Assembly: GCA_043228905.1 (NCBI GenBank)
Contig: JBHGNT010000006.1
Span: 12,896,001 to 12,960,000 of the forward strand
Direction: 5' to 3'
From: Azolla caroliniana
Taxonomy: Eukaryota > Polypodiophyta
DNA: 64,000 bases
The first letter of the stretch is position 1; each line of letters opens with the position of its first letter. The translations under genes and the position numbers were made by a program. Below are positions 10,027 through 21,184 of this stretch, in pieces. The notes beneath the pieces were generated by a model. That model made no database searches and was not told the origin of the DNA. It worked only from the letters and a program-made list of their open reading frames with translations.

Positions 10027-12162
10027 AGACGGAGATATCCTCTCAGAGAGAGAAGGGCGCCCCGGAGATTTCCAGATGCAGAGCATGTTCTGCTGACCGA
10101 TGAGGGGGAGCCGGAAAGCTTCGAAGAAGCGAAGGAAGACACCCACAGCCGAAAATGGTTAAGTGCCATGGAGGATGAGATGGATTCCCTGCATGAGAAC
10201 CATACGTACGAATTGGTGGAGTTGCCGAAAGGAAAGCGAGCACTTCGAAACAAGTGGGTCTACAAGTTGAAACCGGGAGATGCCGGGAACCCCCCGAGAT
10301 ACAAAGCCAGGATCATGGTGAAGGGATTCTAGCAGAAGAAGGGCGTGGACTTCGATGAGATATTTGCCCCGGTAGTAAAGATGACCTCCATCCGAACGGT
10401 GCTGAGTATAGCAGCAAGCATGGATCTCGAGGTAGAGCAGCTGGATGTGAAGACGACATTCCTTCACGGTGACCTCGAAGAGGAGATCTACATGCAGCAA
10501 CCGGAAGGATTCGTGGAGAAAGGGAAGAAGCACCTGGTTTGTCGGTTGAAGAAGAGTCTCTGCAGAGCATGTTCTGCTGACCGATGAGGGGGAGCCGGAA
10601 AGCTTCGAAGAAGCGAAGGAAGACACCCACAGCCGAAAATGGTTAAGTGCCATGGAGGATGAGATGGATTCCCTGCATGAGAACCATACGTACGAATTGG
10701 TGGAGTTGCCGAAAGGAAAGCGGGCACTTCGAAACAAGTGGGTCTACAAGTTGAAACCGGGAGATGCCGGGAACCCCCCGAGATACAAAGCCAGGATCAT
10801 GGTGAAGGGGTTCCAGCAGAAGAAGGGCGTGGACTTCGATGAGATATTTGCCCCGGTAGTAAAGATGACCTCCATCCGAATGGTGCTGAGTATAGCAGCA
10901 AGCATGGATCTCGAGGTAGAGCAGCTGGATGTGAAGATGACATTCCTTCACGGCGACCTCGAAGAGGAGATCTACATGCAACAACCGGAAGGTTTCGTGG
11001 AGAAAGGGAAGGAGCACCTGGTATGCCGGTTGAAGAAGAGCCTGTACGGACTGAAGCAGGCTCCCCGACAATGGTACCGGAAGTTTAACTCCTTCATGAC
11101 CAATCAAGGGTACCACAAGACGCAGGCCGATCACTGCGTGTTTGTGAAGAAGTTTGAAGGAGGGGACTTCCTGATACTCCTCCTGTACGTGGATGACATG
11201 TTGATTGTCGGACGGGACCAAGTCAAAATACGGATGCTGAAGAAGCCTCTCAACCGGACCTTCTCAATGAAAGACTTGGGTCTGGCAAAACAGATGTTGG
11301 GGATGCACATCATCCGGAACCGTTCAGCGAAGCAATTATGGCTGTCACAGGAGAAGTATGTGACAAAGGTGCTTCACCGGTTCAACATGTCAGAAGCGAA
11401 ACCGGTCGGATCGACACTTCCGGCAAGCTGCAGGCTATCCAGCAAGCAAAGCCCGAAGACGAAAGCAGAGAAGGCGTATATGATGAAGATTCCATATGCC
11501 TCTGCCGTCGGGAGCTTGATGTACGCAATGGTGTGTACCCGACCAGATATAGGATACGCAGTCGGAGTGGTGAGCCGGTTCATGAGTAATCCCGGCAAGG
11601 AGCACTGGAACGCGGTCAAATGGATACTCCGTTATTTGAAGGGCACTTCAAATATGTGTCTCTGATTCGGCTCTCGAAAACCTTAATTGGACGGTTTCAC
11701 CGATTCGGACATGTCGGCTGATGTGGATACCAGCCGGTCTACATCCGGGTATATGATGACATATGCAGGGGGAGCTGTTTCGTGGCAGTCGAGGCTGCAG
11801 AAGACAGTTGCATTGTCAACCACGGAGGCGGAGTACATGGCAGTTGTGGAAGCCGGCAAGGAATCTTATGGATGAAGGACTTCATCGGTGAGCTCGGTAT
11901 ACGGCAAGAGGAATACCGACTCTATTGCGACAGTCAAAGTGCCATCCACCTTGCTATGAATGCGGCCTACCATTCCCGAACGAAGCATATCCAGCGGAGG
12001 TATCATTGGATCCGGGAAAGAGTAGATGACCAGGAGTTCGCACTGACGAAGATCCACACGGCCGAGAACAGGTCAGATATGCTGACCAAAGTGCTGACAC
12101 CCGACAAGCTGGATGCATGCCGGAAGAGAATCGGACTGGTAAGACACCCCATGCCAGAGTGA
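10027..12162 (+). pseudogene. Cop-1 RT and RNase H with internal duplication
   Basis: RT begins with YPLRERRAPRRFPDAEHVLL and is read twice because 10077-10560 is repeated at 10561-11044. The first copy carries a TAG at 10330 (Gln in the second). The second copy continues into the catalytic LLLYVDDMLIVG near 11185 and the thumb, ending with TGA at 11663. RNase H (11690-12162) has STTEAEYMA and CDSQSAIHLAM, with a frameshift near 11870. The last frame ends at 12162, directly before the polypurine tract. Confidence 0.9.
10077..11044 (+). repeat. 484-bp tandem direct repeat in Cop-1 RT
   Basis: Units 10077-10560 and 10561-11044 align without gaps and differ at about 11 positions, including TAG versus CAG at 10330/10814. 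The inner junction falls at CTC|TGCAGAG, with short homology to the CTG at the end of the second unit. Divergence between units is similar to that between the LTRs. Confidence 0.92.
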
Positions 12163-12172
12163 AGGGGGAGTT
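12162..12172 (+). promoter_or_regulatory. Cop-1 polypurine tract
   Basis: AAGGGGGAGTT lies between the pol stop and the 3' LTR. It is the plus-strand primer position in copia elements. Confidence 0.85.
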
Positions 12173-12932
12173 TGTTGGGAGACAGGTCCCTCCGGATGGG
12201 AAGGGAGAAGAACAGTGCCGACGAACAAACTCGGCCGAGGCCGAAACGGTATGAGGAGAACCCGGCTACGGAGAGCCGGATGATACAGACCCGGTGAAGA
12301 CCGGATGAGGAGTACCCGGCTACAGAGAGCCGGATGGTGCAGGCCCGGTGTGAACCGGATGAGGAGTACCCGGCTACGGAGAGTCGGATGGTGCTGGCCC
12401 GGTGTGAACCGGATGAGGAGTACCCGGCTACGGAGAGCCGGATGGTGCAGAACCGGTGAGAACCGGAGGAAGAGACATATTCGTAAATATGTTTCTGAGA
12501 ACCCATCGAGGCTATATTTGTAAATAGCCGAAAAGTCATATTAGTATAAATATGACTTAGGGCAAACTTTTAGTTGTTGTTGTCATTTTCTTGTTGGTGC
12601 AAGAAGAAGAGAGAGCACGTAACAGTGTACAGAGAGAGAGAGAGAGAGAAAGAGGTCATTGCCTCTGTTGTAACCGCCGTCTGTGGCGAAGATCGTGAGC
12701 ATGAGGTCGTTGCCTTTGTGAACTCACTGTTTTGTACATTCTAACTTAGTGATAGTTTGCAGCCTGTGGGCTGCCGTGGTTTTTCCCTCTTTGGGTTTTT
12801 TCCACGTAAACATTCTGTGTACCCTTTTTTCTCTCCTTTGTGTCGCGTGTTTTTCGTTTCTTGTTTCCTGTGTGTGAAAAGAAGCTCGGTTGTGGCTGAG
12901 CGTTGTGTATAAGGAGCGTTGAGTTCCCGTCA
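12173..12932 (+). repeat. Cop-1 3' LTR (760 bp)
   Basis: It starts TGTTGGGAGACAGG and ends CCCGTCA. Four minisatellite units lie at about 12250-12470 against three in the 5' LTR. The two LTRs otherwise differ by scattered substitutions. The right GGAAG duplication follows at 12933-12937. Confidence 0.92.
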
Positions 12933-12937
12933 GGAAG

Positions 12938-13313
12938 TACTATTAGTATTAAGAGGACAGAATGCGTAAGACTCACGAGAGAGAGATAGCGAAGGCGAGA
13001 GAGAGAGAGAGAGAGGATGATGATAACATATGATATATTATGTGAAGAGTAAGTACAAAATAGCTATGAGGCTTAAGACTGGCATTGAACCAATTTGGTT
13101 CGAAATAATGCCTTGTGCCTCTTTTTATAGTGTTCTCAGGAATAGTCCTGAAACTACAAGAATGTTCCGAAGAAATCTAGAATATACAATAATTTTCTAT
13201 AGTAAAACTTAAATGAAAATAATATCTTACGTATTACAATAGATAATGTAATGGTCAAGAGCTCGATACATATAACATAAGGTTATGGGTTCGAGTCTTG
13301 CCATATCATGACA
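12938..13313 (-). repeat. Gyp-2 leader remainder and 5' LTR
   Basis: Reading leftward it begins TGTCATGATATGG at 13313, matching the Gyp-1 and Gyp-3 LTR starts. A GA microsatellite lies at 12990-13016. The LTR/leader boundary is not sharp. An antisense (plus-strand) tRNA-like segment lies at about 13249-13303, with a B box GGTTCGAGTCT at 13288-13298. No obvious primer site was found. Confidence 0.7.
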
Positions 13314-13361
13314 CCTACAATGTTATAATTTGAATTTTATACAATACAATAATGCATAGAT

Positions 13362-13428
13362 GGATGTAGCTCAATTGATAAGGTTGCCCAATAAGACCAG
13401 GAGGTCATGGGTTTATCCCCCTACATTC
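13362..13428 (+). repeat. tRNA-like fragment with Pol III boxes
   Basis: The segment has a tRNA D-arm/A-box-like TAGCTCAATTGATAAGG and a degenerate B box GGGTTTATCCC. Its ends GGATGTA and TACATTC can pair. Arm lengths do not fit a functional tRNA, so this is a tRNA relic or the head of a SINE. It sits between the Gyp-2 LTR and the Cop-B fragment. Confidence 0.4.
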
Positions 13429-13439
13429 GATGTGGCATC

Positions 13440-15600
13440 CTGTTTATGACACAAAATCGGACTTCAAACGGAGGAGTGTCGCCACATGAGCTATACTTCG
13501 GAAAGAAGTCGAACTTGGCACACTTGAGGGTATTCAATAGCATTGCATATCTCCATGTGCTAAAGGAGAAGTAGAGGAATCTAGACGTGAAAGGCGAGAA
13601 GTGCATTGTCATCGGCTACTGGGATGAACAGAAGGGTAATAAATGTTATAACCCTCGAACCAAACAGGCCCGAGTAAGTCGAGATGTCATGTGCGACGAG
13701 TCGGTGTCATGGTACTTGCCCTCGTCTCCAACCCCCGACAACTCTATATTCCGATCTCTTAGCACAAGGTCAATGAGGCCAAAATGCTTCCGGGCGAAGA
13801 AGAAAATGGAGCTCAAGAAGAGAGTCTGATCTCATTCTGGCTAAGTGGGTTGAATGAGAAACTGAGTCAGATTGACCAATCAGATGACAAGTTGATAAGT
13901 AGTAGAGACTTAGTCGTGCACTCCCCATGCAAGGAACTGAGGAGACGGTTCACAAGGAAGGAAAAAGAAAAGAAGAAGATGCTAGAATATGACACCGACA
14001 AGGGAGAGTCAGATTAGAGCTAATCCAACTCCAAAAGGCATGAAGACGAACCTCCAGAGAAGAGGTTGGCGTCGGCCAAGAAGGCCATCAAATCGGCAGA
14101 GCAGAATTTGTGCCAATCTACCTCTAGAAGTACCCCGTAGTCCAATACGAATACAACGAGTATATTGCGCATCACTATGCGTAGATGACAAAGGTGGCGG
14201 AAGTGCGTGAATTGGAGAGTTACGTGGAAGAGGCAAAAGACGCAAATTGGCGTGCCACAATAGAGGAAGAGATGCACGCGCTCATGGAGAACGAAACATG
14301 GGACCTAGTTGACGCACCGAAGGGTGTACAAGATCGAGTACAACGCTAATGGCTCCATTAACCAATACAAGGCCCGGTTAGTGTCCAAGGGCTATGTGCA
14401 GCAACACAGTGTCGACTATGATGAGATGTTCGAGCTGGTTGCGAAGATAACGATTGTCCATGTCTTGCTTGTTGTCACCGCTACAAAGGGTTGGCATCTG
14501 CATCAAATGGATGTGAAGATTGCATTCCTACACAGAGAACTTGAGGAATAGGGATACATGGTGCAGCCACCGAGATTTCAGTCCGAAAATGAACACGTCG
14601 ACTGTTTGCCGACTAAAGAAGTCAATTTATAGATTAACGCAAGCCCCGGGTGCCGGGATCGCAACGCACCGCCTGCGTCAGATACAATTTGCTACATCCA
14701 AGTCAGACTCTTCACTCTTCATCCAGCAAGATCAAAATGACCCGGTAAGTCTTTTACTTTATGTTGATGATTTAATCCTCACCGACGCCGACCTAGAGGA
14801 AATCGACCGTGTGAAGCCCCAACTAGCGTCATCATTTGAGATGAAGGACCTGGGGACCTTCACTACTTCCTCGGGATTGAAGTGATCAATACCCCCGACG
14901 GAATATTGTTATCTCAACGACGTTATGTCTTGAATATGTTGTACAAGTTTGGCATGACCGTTTGTTGACCGGTCTCAACACCCCTTGACCGGAATCATAA
15001 GCTACGTTTCGACTTCGGACCAGCTTGCAAAAAGAAACGATTTCGACAAATTTTCAGAAGCTTGATCTATCTTACTATCACCCGACCCGACATCAACTCT
15101 CTGTCTGGGGTGATCAGTCAATATATGCAGAAGCCGACCGTCGAGAACCTTCACTGCGTGCATCAACTATTGAGATATGTGAGTGACAATGTTATACTGA
15201 CACGGTATAACCGAACAACTAATCGGTTATAAAAATGCTGACTTGGCCAGTGATGCATCAGATCGTTGGTCCACCTCCAGCTTCATGTTTTCCCTTGGTA
15301 GTATAGTTTTTGCGTGGAGCAACAAGAAGTAGTCAACAGTGGCTCTATCAAGCACTGAGGTTGAGTACCGGGAAGCTACCGTTGCGACCTGTGAAGCCGT
15401 ATAGCTTCAGTGGCTGCTGCAAGACCTCCGGATCAAAGTACCGACTTCGATCTCGATCTACTGCGACAACATAAGAAGCATGCAGCTAGCCAAGAACCTT
15501 AGGTTCCATGATCGGATGAAGCACATAGAAGTGCATTATCACTTTGTGTGCGAGCGAGTCCTGAGTAGTGAAGTGGAACTCCCATATGTTTGAACAGATC
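13440..15600 (+). pseudogene. Cop-B fragment 1, first pol copy
   Basis: Readable in pieces: integrase C-terminus with HELYFGKKSNLAHLRVF and AEKCILVGY-like text (13470-13700), an acidic/basic linker (13700-14110), and RT with RYKARLV-type text (NQYKARLVSKGYVQQHSVDY, 14309-14551). RT then has LLLYVDDLILT near 14755 and FEMKDLG. RNase H remnants (CDNI, then KNLRFHDRMKH) reach about 15590. Many stops and indels, and no intact domain. Confidence 0.75.
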
Positions 15601-16578
15601 GGTGTGCACTCCCCAGGCAAGGAACTGAAGAGACAATTCACACGGAAGGAAAAACGAAAGAAGATGATGCTAGAATATGACACCGACAAGGGAGAGTCAG
15701 ATCAGAGGTAATCCAACTCTAGAAGGCATGAAGACGGACCTCCAGAGATGGGATTGGCATCGGTCATGAAGGCCATCAACTCAGCAGAGTAGAACTTGTG
15801 CCGATCTACCCGCCATAATCACCCCATAGTCCAATATTGAATGGCGCATCACTATGCATGCATGACAAAGGTGACGGAAGTGCGTGAATCAAAGAGTTAC
15901 ATAGAAGGAGGAAGAGATGCACACACTCATGGAGAACGAAACATGGGACCTAGTTGATGCACCGAAGGGTGCGAAGCCAATCAGATGCATGTGGGTGTAC
16001 AAGATCAAGTACAACGTTAATGGCTTCGTCAACCGATACAAGGCCCGGTTAGTGGTCAAGGGCTATGCGCAGCAGCACGACGTCGACTATGATGAGACAT
16101 TTGCGCCGGTTGCGAGGATAACGATTGTCCGTGTCTTGCTTGCGGTCGCTGCTGCAAAGGGTTGACATCTGCACCAGATGGATGTGAAGAATGCATTCCT
16201 ACAGGGAGAACTTGAGGAATAGGGCTACATGGTGCGGCCACCCGAATTTCAGTCTAGAATGAACACGTCAGCCGTTTGCCAACTAAAGAAGTCCCTTTAT
16301 GGATTAAAGCAAACCCCGCGTGCTTTGATCCTAGTCTACTGCGACAACATAAGTAGCATGTAGCTGGCCAAGAACCCTATGTTCCATGCTCGGATGAAGC
16401 ACATGGAAGTGCAATATCACTTTGTGCGCGAGCGGGTCCTGAGTGGTGAAGTTGAATGCCGGTTTGTTTGAACGGATCAGTAGGTTGCCGACATCTTCAC
16501 CAAGCCACTCAGATCGAACAAGTTACGACACTTTTCGGAGATGCTTGCGTTACAGCATCTCAACGTGTCGCACTAGAG
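15601..16578 (+). pseudogene. Cop-B fragment 1, second partial pol copy
   Basis: The linker restarts at about 15601 (VHSPRQGTEE-like, as at 13916). RT follows (15917-16165, METWDLVDAPKG pattern and RYKARLVVKGYAQQHDVDYD). At 16326 RT jumps, after KQTPRA, to the RNase H end (CDNISSM, LAKNPMFHARMKH, DIFTKPL) with the catalytic YVDD deleted. The pol end is at about 16578. Confidence 0.72.
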
Positions 16579-16752
16579 GGGGAGAACCGGAATAGGAACA
16601 TGAAAGACAGGTAAAGGCACGGGAGAAGCAACCGGAGACAAGGAGGAAAAGACCGAAATAGGGGGAGACAAGAAGAAAAAGGGGTTGAGTCGACTGAAGA
16701 AGTCGGATCAAGCGGCAACGGCGGATGAGTCAAGAAGGACAGAGCCGATAGG

Positions 16753-16983
16753 ATGAAGAAGGACAGAGCCGATAGGATGAAGAAGGCCAAGATCCGGACT
16801 TGGTCTAATGTGGTGAAGGGCCTAGAGGATAAGGACAAATTGGAGACAACCAATTCGAACAAGAGTTGGAATGAATTAGAGTCAGCTGATTTGGAAGAGG
16901 TGTTCGATTCGGAGGAGCCGAATCGACTGAAGGCCAAACGGATGAGAAGGCAACGGAAGTCAACGCCAACACGGAGGACCTAA
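16753..16983 (+). CDS. Cop-B 3' ORF, copy 1 (76 aa, acidic then basic)
   Basis: A short frame between the end of pol and the polypurine tract. It starts with a tandem RADRMKKD repeat (27-bp unit twice at 16738-16791), continues through a Glu/Asp-rich middle and ends in a Lys/Arg cluster (KAKRMRRQRK). The same pattern occurs in the Cop-B copy at 44774-45049, where the middle and tail align. The function is unknown. The basic tail resembles a nuclear localisation or nucleic-acid-binding segment (inference). Whether it is translated is not known. Confidence 0.45.
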   Translation: MKKDRADRMKKAKIRTWSNVVKGLEDKDKLETTNSNKSWNELESADLEEVFDSEEPNRLKAKRMRRQRKSTPTRRT

Positions 16984-17190
16984 CGGGTCGAGAAGCGCCA
17001 AAGTCACAACAACGAAGGAGCTAAGATGGGTCTAATGAATGGACAAGCCAACCAAGAAGGTCAAGGTGTGCGCAATACCAAACAAGTCGTGGAAAGTGGT
17101 ACCAGACCGAACGAGGAGTGCAAGCAAGGCGAGAAGACGCCAAGAGGAGCCAGAGGGAAGGACAGGCACTAACACCACGATCCGACCTCA

Positions 17191-17209
17191 AGTTGAGCTT
17201 GAGGGGGAG
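17191..17209 (+). promoter_or_regulatory. Cop-B fragment 1 polypurine tract
   Basis: AGTTGAGCTTGAGGGGGAG directly precedes the LTR start TGTTGAGCG. The same arrangement occurs at 45073-45092 and, with changes, at 50830-50848. Confidence 0.8.
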
Positions 17210-17662
17210 TGTTGAGCGAGCATGCTCAACATGATCTGGATTGGTTGAATAAGCCAAGAGTCGGATCGGTGTCCAGAACGATGTCCGCAATGAAGAACCA
17301 GATCGGTGTCCGGAATGATGTTTGGAATGGAGAGCCAGATCGGTGTTCGGATCTTATTGTAACCGGTAGGCCATTAGAGGCCTACGATCCTAGCCTAATA
17401 CGTAGGGATATTTTTAGGAGTTTGTGTCAGTAGCTCGGTACAAGCATTGAAGTACTTGTCCGTCCTTTTAAGGACTCGTATAAAAGTTCTCACAGAGCAC
17501 ATAGTATGTACAAAGGTTTTAAAGTGTTTTTTGAAATAGAGATTATTGTCTTGCTTTCTCTGTCTCTCTCACCTACTCTATGTACTCCATTCTCTGTGTT
17601 TTCTGTGGTTATCTGGTCGAGCCGGTTGAGGTCTCTTTAGCTTCCACATATTCATCTTTTCA
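17210..17662 (+). repeat. Cop-B fragment 1 3' LTR (about 453 bp)
   Basis: It starts TGTTGAGCGAGCATGCTCAACA, whose arms form a short palindrome shared by all Cop-B LTRs. A TATA-like GTATAAAAG lies near 17480. It ends near TTTTCA at 17662, where minus-strand Gyp-3 RNase H sequence begins. Confidence 0.75.
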
Positions 17663-19293
17663 TGTTGTGACAAAATACTACTAAGTGTGAAATCCAAGGC
17701 ATCTACTTCAATAATAAATGGTTTTTGTGGATCAACATGAACTAGACTAAGAGCCAATGTAAATGCTTTCTTGAGATCCACAAAACATGAATCCTAAAAA
17801 ACATTGCACGTCTAACACCATTTGGAGCTTAACTAGATCCATAGAGATTCCTTTAGAGAAGATGACATGACCTAGAAATTCCACTTGTTTACAATCAAAA
17901 CTACACTTTTCGAGTTTTGCATAAAGACCATGTTCTTGTAGTCGTTGAATGAGAATCATGCTCTTCTTGTGTTTTTGAATAAATGAGATTTCGAGTTTTG
18001 AATGAAAATCATGCTCTTCTTGTAGTCCATGCAAAACTCGAAACATAGTACTAATCTTAGATGAGAATCATGCTCTTCTTGTAGTCCATGCAAAACTCGA
18101 AACATAGTACTAATCTTAGATGAGAATCATGCTCTTCTTGTGTTTTTGAATAAATGAGATCACCTAGGTAGATGATCAGACAAATCTCCAAAATATCTCG
18201 AAAAATGTCATTTGCCATGTGTTGAAAGACTGTTGGTGCATTGGTGAGCCCAACTGGCATAACCATATACTCAAGATGCCCATGTTGGGTGCAGAAAGTT
18301 GTCTTCCACTCGTCTCCCAGTCAAATCTGTACGAGGTTATATGCCCCTCGTAAGTCGATCTTTGTGAAAAACTTTTCACCATTAATCCTTTCTAAAAGAC
18401 TCGAGATCAGGGGAAGTGCATACCTATTTCTGATGATGACCTTATTCAAGCCACGGTGATCCACAACTAGATGAAGTGATCCATCCTTTTTCTTTACAAA
18501 GAAAATAGGTGTGTGGTTGGAGATTTCGAATGTTGAATGAACCCATTTGTCAAGTTTTCCTGTATGTAGGCTCGAAGAACCTCAAGCTTGGTTGGTGGCA
18601 AGATCTAGATCATTCCCCACGGTGGCTCTTTTCCTGGCTATAAATTAATGGGACAATGGTACGGTCGATGTTGAGGAAGAGCACTAGCTTTTACCTTGTC
18701 AAACGTATCAGTATATTGGTGATACTTCTTTGGAAGTTGAATTATTGATACCTCTTTAATGATACTTAAAGGTTTCACTGATACCATGAATAAAAGCATT
18801 GGTTCCTCCCGTCCTTCCTCACGTAATTGATGCAGCGAAATGGTTGAGATTCTATGAGTGGATGCTTGAGGTTGGTGATACCTGATTTCTCTCGTTCTCC
18901 AATTGATTTCGGGGTTGTGTAATTTGAACCATGGTAACCCCAAGACAAATGGATACTCTGGACTACTATTTATATTAAATGATATTGCACATGCCAAATT
19001 ATCTAGGAAAACACGAACTGACTCTGACTCTTCTACAATATTTCCAAAAGCAATGGGGGAACCACCAATGACTACTACGGAAGTTGGGCAAGGGAGCTTT
19101 CTTAGGGATATTTGATGAACTTGAGCAAAATTCCTATCCTTGAAGCAAGAATTATCCCCGAATCTAAGAGTGTTAGGACATGTACTGGAGGGTTGCTTGT
19201 AGTACTAACTTCTACTTGAGCTAAGAACACCTTGATAATTTTCGTAGGAGGAATGGAACCACTAATGGGCAGCACAGATCCAGGGTTGTCCAA
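17663..19293 (-). pseudogene. Gyp-3 protease, RT and start of RNase H
   Basis: The protease region has VLTLLDSGIILASR, so DSG is kept. RT pieces are at 18997-18638 (linker with KYHQYTDTFDKVKA), 18266-18057 ([20 protein letters not shown] and [16 protein letters not shown], with catalytic DD changed to GD) and 18046-17747. RNase H begins VDPQKPFIIEVDALDFTLS and stops at 17663. A 59-bp tandem repeat lies inside RT. Confidence 0.78.
18011..18128. repeat. 59-bp tandem repeat inside Gyp-3 RT
   Basis: Two units (18011-18069 and 18070-18128) begin with ATGCTCTTCTTGTAG, and a third partial start follows at 18129. They duplicate a piece of the RT thumb coding sequence, probably by slippage. Confidence 0.85.
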
Positions 19294-19299
19294 CCAAAT

Positions 19300-21037
19300 G
19301 GCTCCTATTTTTGTTGGACTTAATCATTTAACTCTTCTTCTAGTTGCCTTGGACCAACGCAATATAGACATAGGTGATTTGCTTAGTGTCGTCGTTTTTC
19401 CACTTCCGACAATTGTCCACGACAACGTGTTGTGTTGATTTCCATTGGTGGTGGTGGTATTTGCCGGGGACATATTATATGAATCCTTTGGAAAAGGTTT
19501 TGCTATATGATGAGGTAGAGATGATAGAAAGGAGTGATAAGGAAGATAAACAGACCCAAAACCACAAAGATCTATTGCTAATGAATAATTATGATGGAAG
19601 GAAGAGAGAAAGAAGATACATAAATCGAAGTCTACAAGGATAAATTGATAACAACTCAACCAACACTACGTGAATAGGCAAGAAAACATCACAAGGAAGA
19701 GAGAAAGAAGATACAAGTATAAATATCTATTGATAAGAATTCAAACAACACTACATGAATTGGAAAGAAATCATCACCAAAAAGAGACTCTCTCACACCA
19801 CCTTACTCTTCTTCCTTTATATAAAGTTCTCTTCCACCGGATAAGCTTCCCTTGCTTTCTTTTTTATGCTTCTTTTAGAGTTTTCATCGAGTCCTATTCT
19901 TATCTATGACACAACGATCTTGAAATCGTCATATCTCCCTCGTCCAAGCTCTAAATATAGATATTTAAAAAGCTATGGATAGCTCTCTTCACAAGATTTC
20001 CAACCCATCTTTACACATTATATTTGGCTTCCAAACGAATGAGTTATGAGCGTTCGTTGCAGACTGCATTTTGGTGCCTGCTTTTTTCTTCTTTTACTTT
20101 TCTCCATCTTTCTTGCTTTTAGTTTGACTTATCCTTAAGACCTTAGCTCGTGATCTTGCCCTCCGGATGTGAACGCACCATACCTTATATTCTTGTAGTG
20201 TCCAATACCTTGAATTCCAAAATCACTTTCACACTGTGACTGATGCGTCTGTAGGCTCCGATCTTGTCCTTGGCATTTGTAATTGTCGTTCTGGATGTCC
20301 TTCGAAAAGCCGATTATCGCATTGCACCCGTCGACTGATTGCCTCCATGTGCGACTTCGGTTCTTCAAGAAAAGTCAGGAGTAAGTCTGTGATACAACTG
20401 CGTAGGCCATACCAAAATTGCTCCATCAATGGGTGGTTATTCTGTGGGATATTAGTGGTGAGTAGACGGAAATCTGCAGCATAAGCTGAGGCTAGACGAT
20501 TTCCTTCACGTAGTCTTCGGATTTTATTGATTGTCATCCTAATGCTATGAGTATCTCCAAAACATGCTTTAAACTTTCTAATAAACTCGAAATTATTTAA
20601 CAAAGGAGATCCTTTTTCTAACAAAGGGTCGAACCATGATAATGTTGTGCCATTAAGTAAGGTGCCTACTAGTCCCACTCGTGATGCATCGATGGGAGAC
20701 CGAGAAGGATGCATTTGAATCACTAGGCGTACCTAATTAAGGCTATGAATAGTGATCGTGTTCCATCAAATTTCATGGGAAGCCCAATCTTGGGTTCTTT
20801 AGGGATCCCTTGAGTACTCAGTCCTTGTTGTTGCAACGACACAATAGTTGCTTCCAGTTGTTGCACGCGTAATGCCAACTCCCCATGTTGTTGCTGCTTT
20901 TGCTACTTTTCTATAGTGATTTGGTGAAGATCTCCCAACAAACGTTGATTTAATTGTTCGAATGCTACAAATTTTTCTTTCAAGCATTGAAGATTCGAGA
21001 AGAAGGATTGGTATTCTTGTGCACTAATAGTTTCCAT
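19300..21037 (-). pseudogene. Gyp-3 gag, interrupted
   Basis: The start is the ATG at 21037-21035 (METISAQEYQ), then a Gln-rich coil as in Gyp-2. The gag core is open over 20723-20229 (164 residues) with TLSWFDPLLEKGSPLLNNFE and KACFGD. The gene is split by the foreign block at 19482-20228 and resumes toward the zinc knuckle, which is degraded near 19350. Confidence 0.75.
19482..20228. mobile_element. Unclassified insertion in Gyp-3 gag (solo-LTR-like)
   Basis: Gyp-2 gag is continuous across the homologous point, whereas here about 745 bp are added. The block holds a palindromic TATA (CTTTATATAAAGG, near 19815), an imperfect tandem repeat of about 90 bp (AAGAGAGAAAGAAGATACA at about 19602 and 19697) and AT-rich U3-like sequence. 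No coding domain is seen. It may be a solo LTR. Ends and target duplication are not certain. Confidence 0.5.
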
Positions 21038-21184
21038 TTAGTATTAGAGGAATGAAGGATATGAAGATTAAAATTAGAGGAAGGAGATATTAAGAATATG
21101 GGAAATTCGGTTGAAACTGTGAGGAATAGTACTAGAGGTAGAGAGAATTAGTACTAGAGAGGTAGAGAAGAGAGAAAAGATTGT

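Larger units (their letters stand above)
6897..12932 (+). mobile_element. Cop-1: complete Ty1/copia element, TSD GGAAG
   Basis: Both LTRs are present (6897-7602 and 12173-12932), along with a tRNA-iMet primer site, a polypurine tract and one pol region in the order gag, protease, integrase, RT, RNase H. The duplicated GGAAG lies at 6892-6896 and 12933-12937. The 3' LTR is 54 bp longer because it has one more minisatellite unit. The coding region has stops (TAG at 7729, TGA at 10024, TAG at 10330), frameshifts and an internal 484-bp direct repeat, so it is not autonomous. Cop-2 at 46.6-50.8 kb is a sister copy. Confidence 0.95.
4433..13313 (-). mobile_element. Gyp-2: minus-strand chromovirus split by Cop-1
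   Basis: This relative of Gyp-1 reads right to left: 5' LTR (about 12960-13313), leader, gag (6775 to about 5650), protease and RT (about 5640-4433). It is interrupted at 6897-12932 by Cop-1 with a GGAAG duplication. The RT stops within the EEH that follows the YLDD motif, where Gyp-1's LTR ends. The connection, RNase H, integrase and 3' LTR are absent from the window. The coding frames are decayed. Confidence 0.82.
13440..17662 (+). mobile_element. Cop-B fragment 1: degenerate copia with duplicated 3' half
   Basis: Second copia family. The order is integrase C-terminus, linker, RT and RNase H to about 15600; then a second linker, a second RT part to 16326, a second RNase H end, a 3' ORF, a polypurine tract (17191-17209) and an LTR (17210-17662). 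At about 15600 the RNase H end is joined head-to-tail to linker sequence that already occurs at about 13916. All coding frames are broken and the 5' half is missing. Confidence 0.8.

Noticed and set aside
12003-12539. 178-residue minus-strand ORF with repeated SSGSHR units
   Set aside because: It is an antisense reading of the LTR minisatellite; the same shadow appears over the 5' LTR at 6883-7209.
13362-13428. Functional tRNA gene
   Set aside because: Arm lengths and loops do not fit a tRNA fold and the B box is degenerate.
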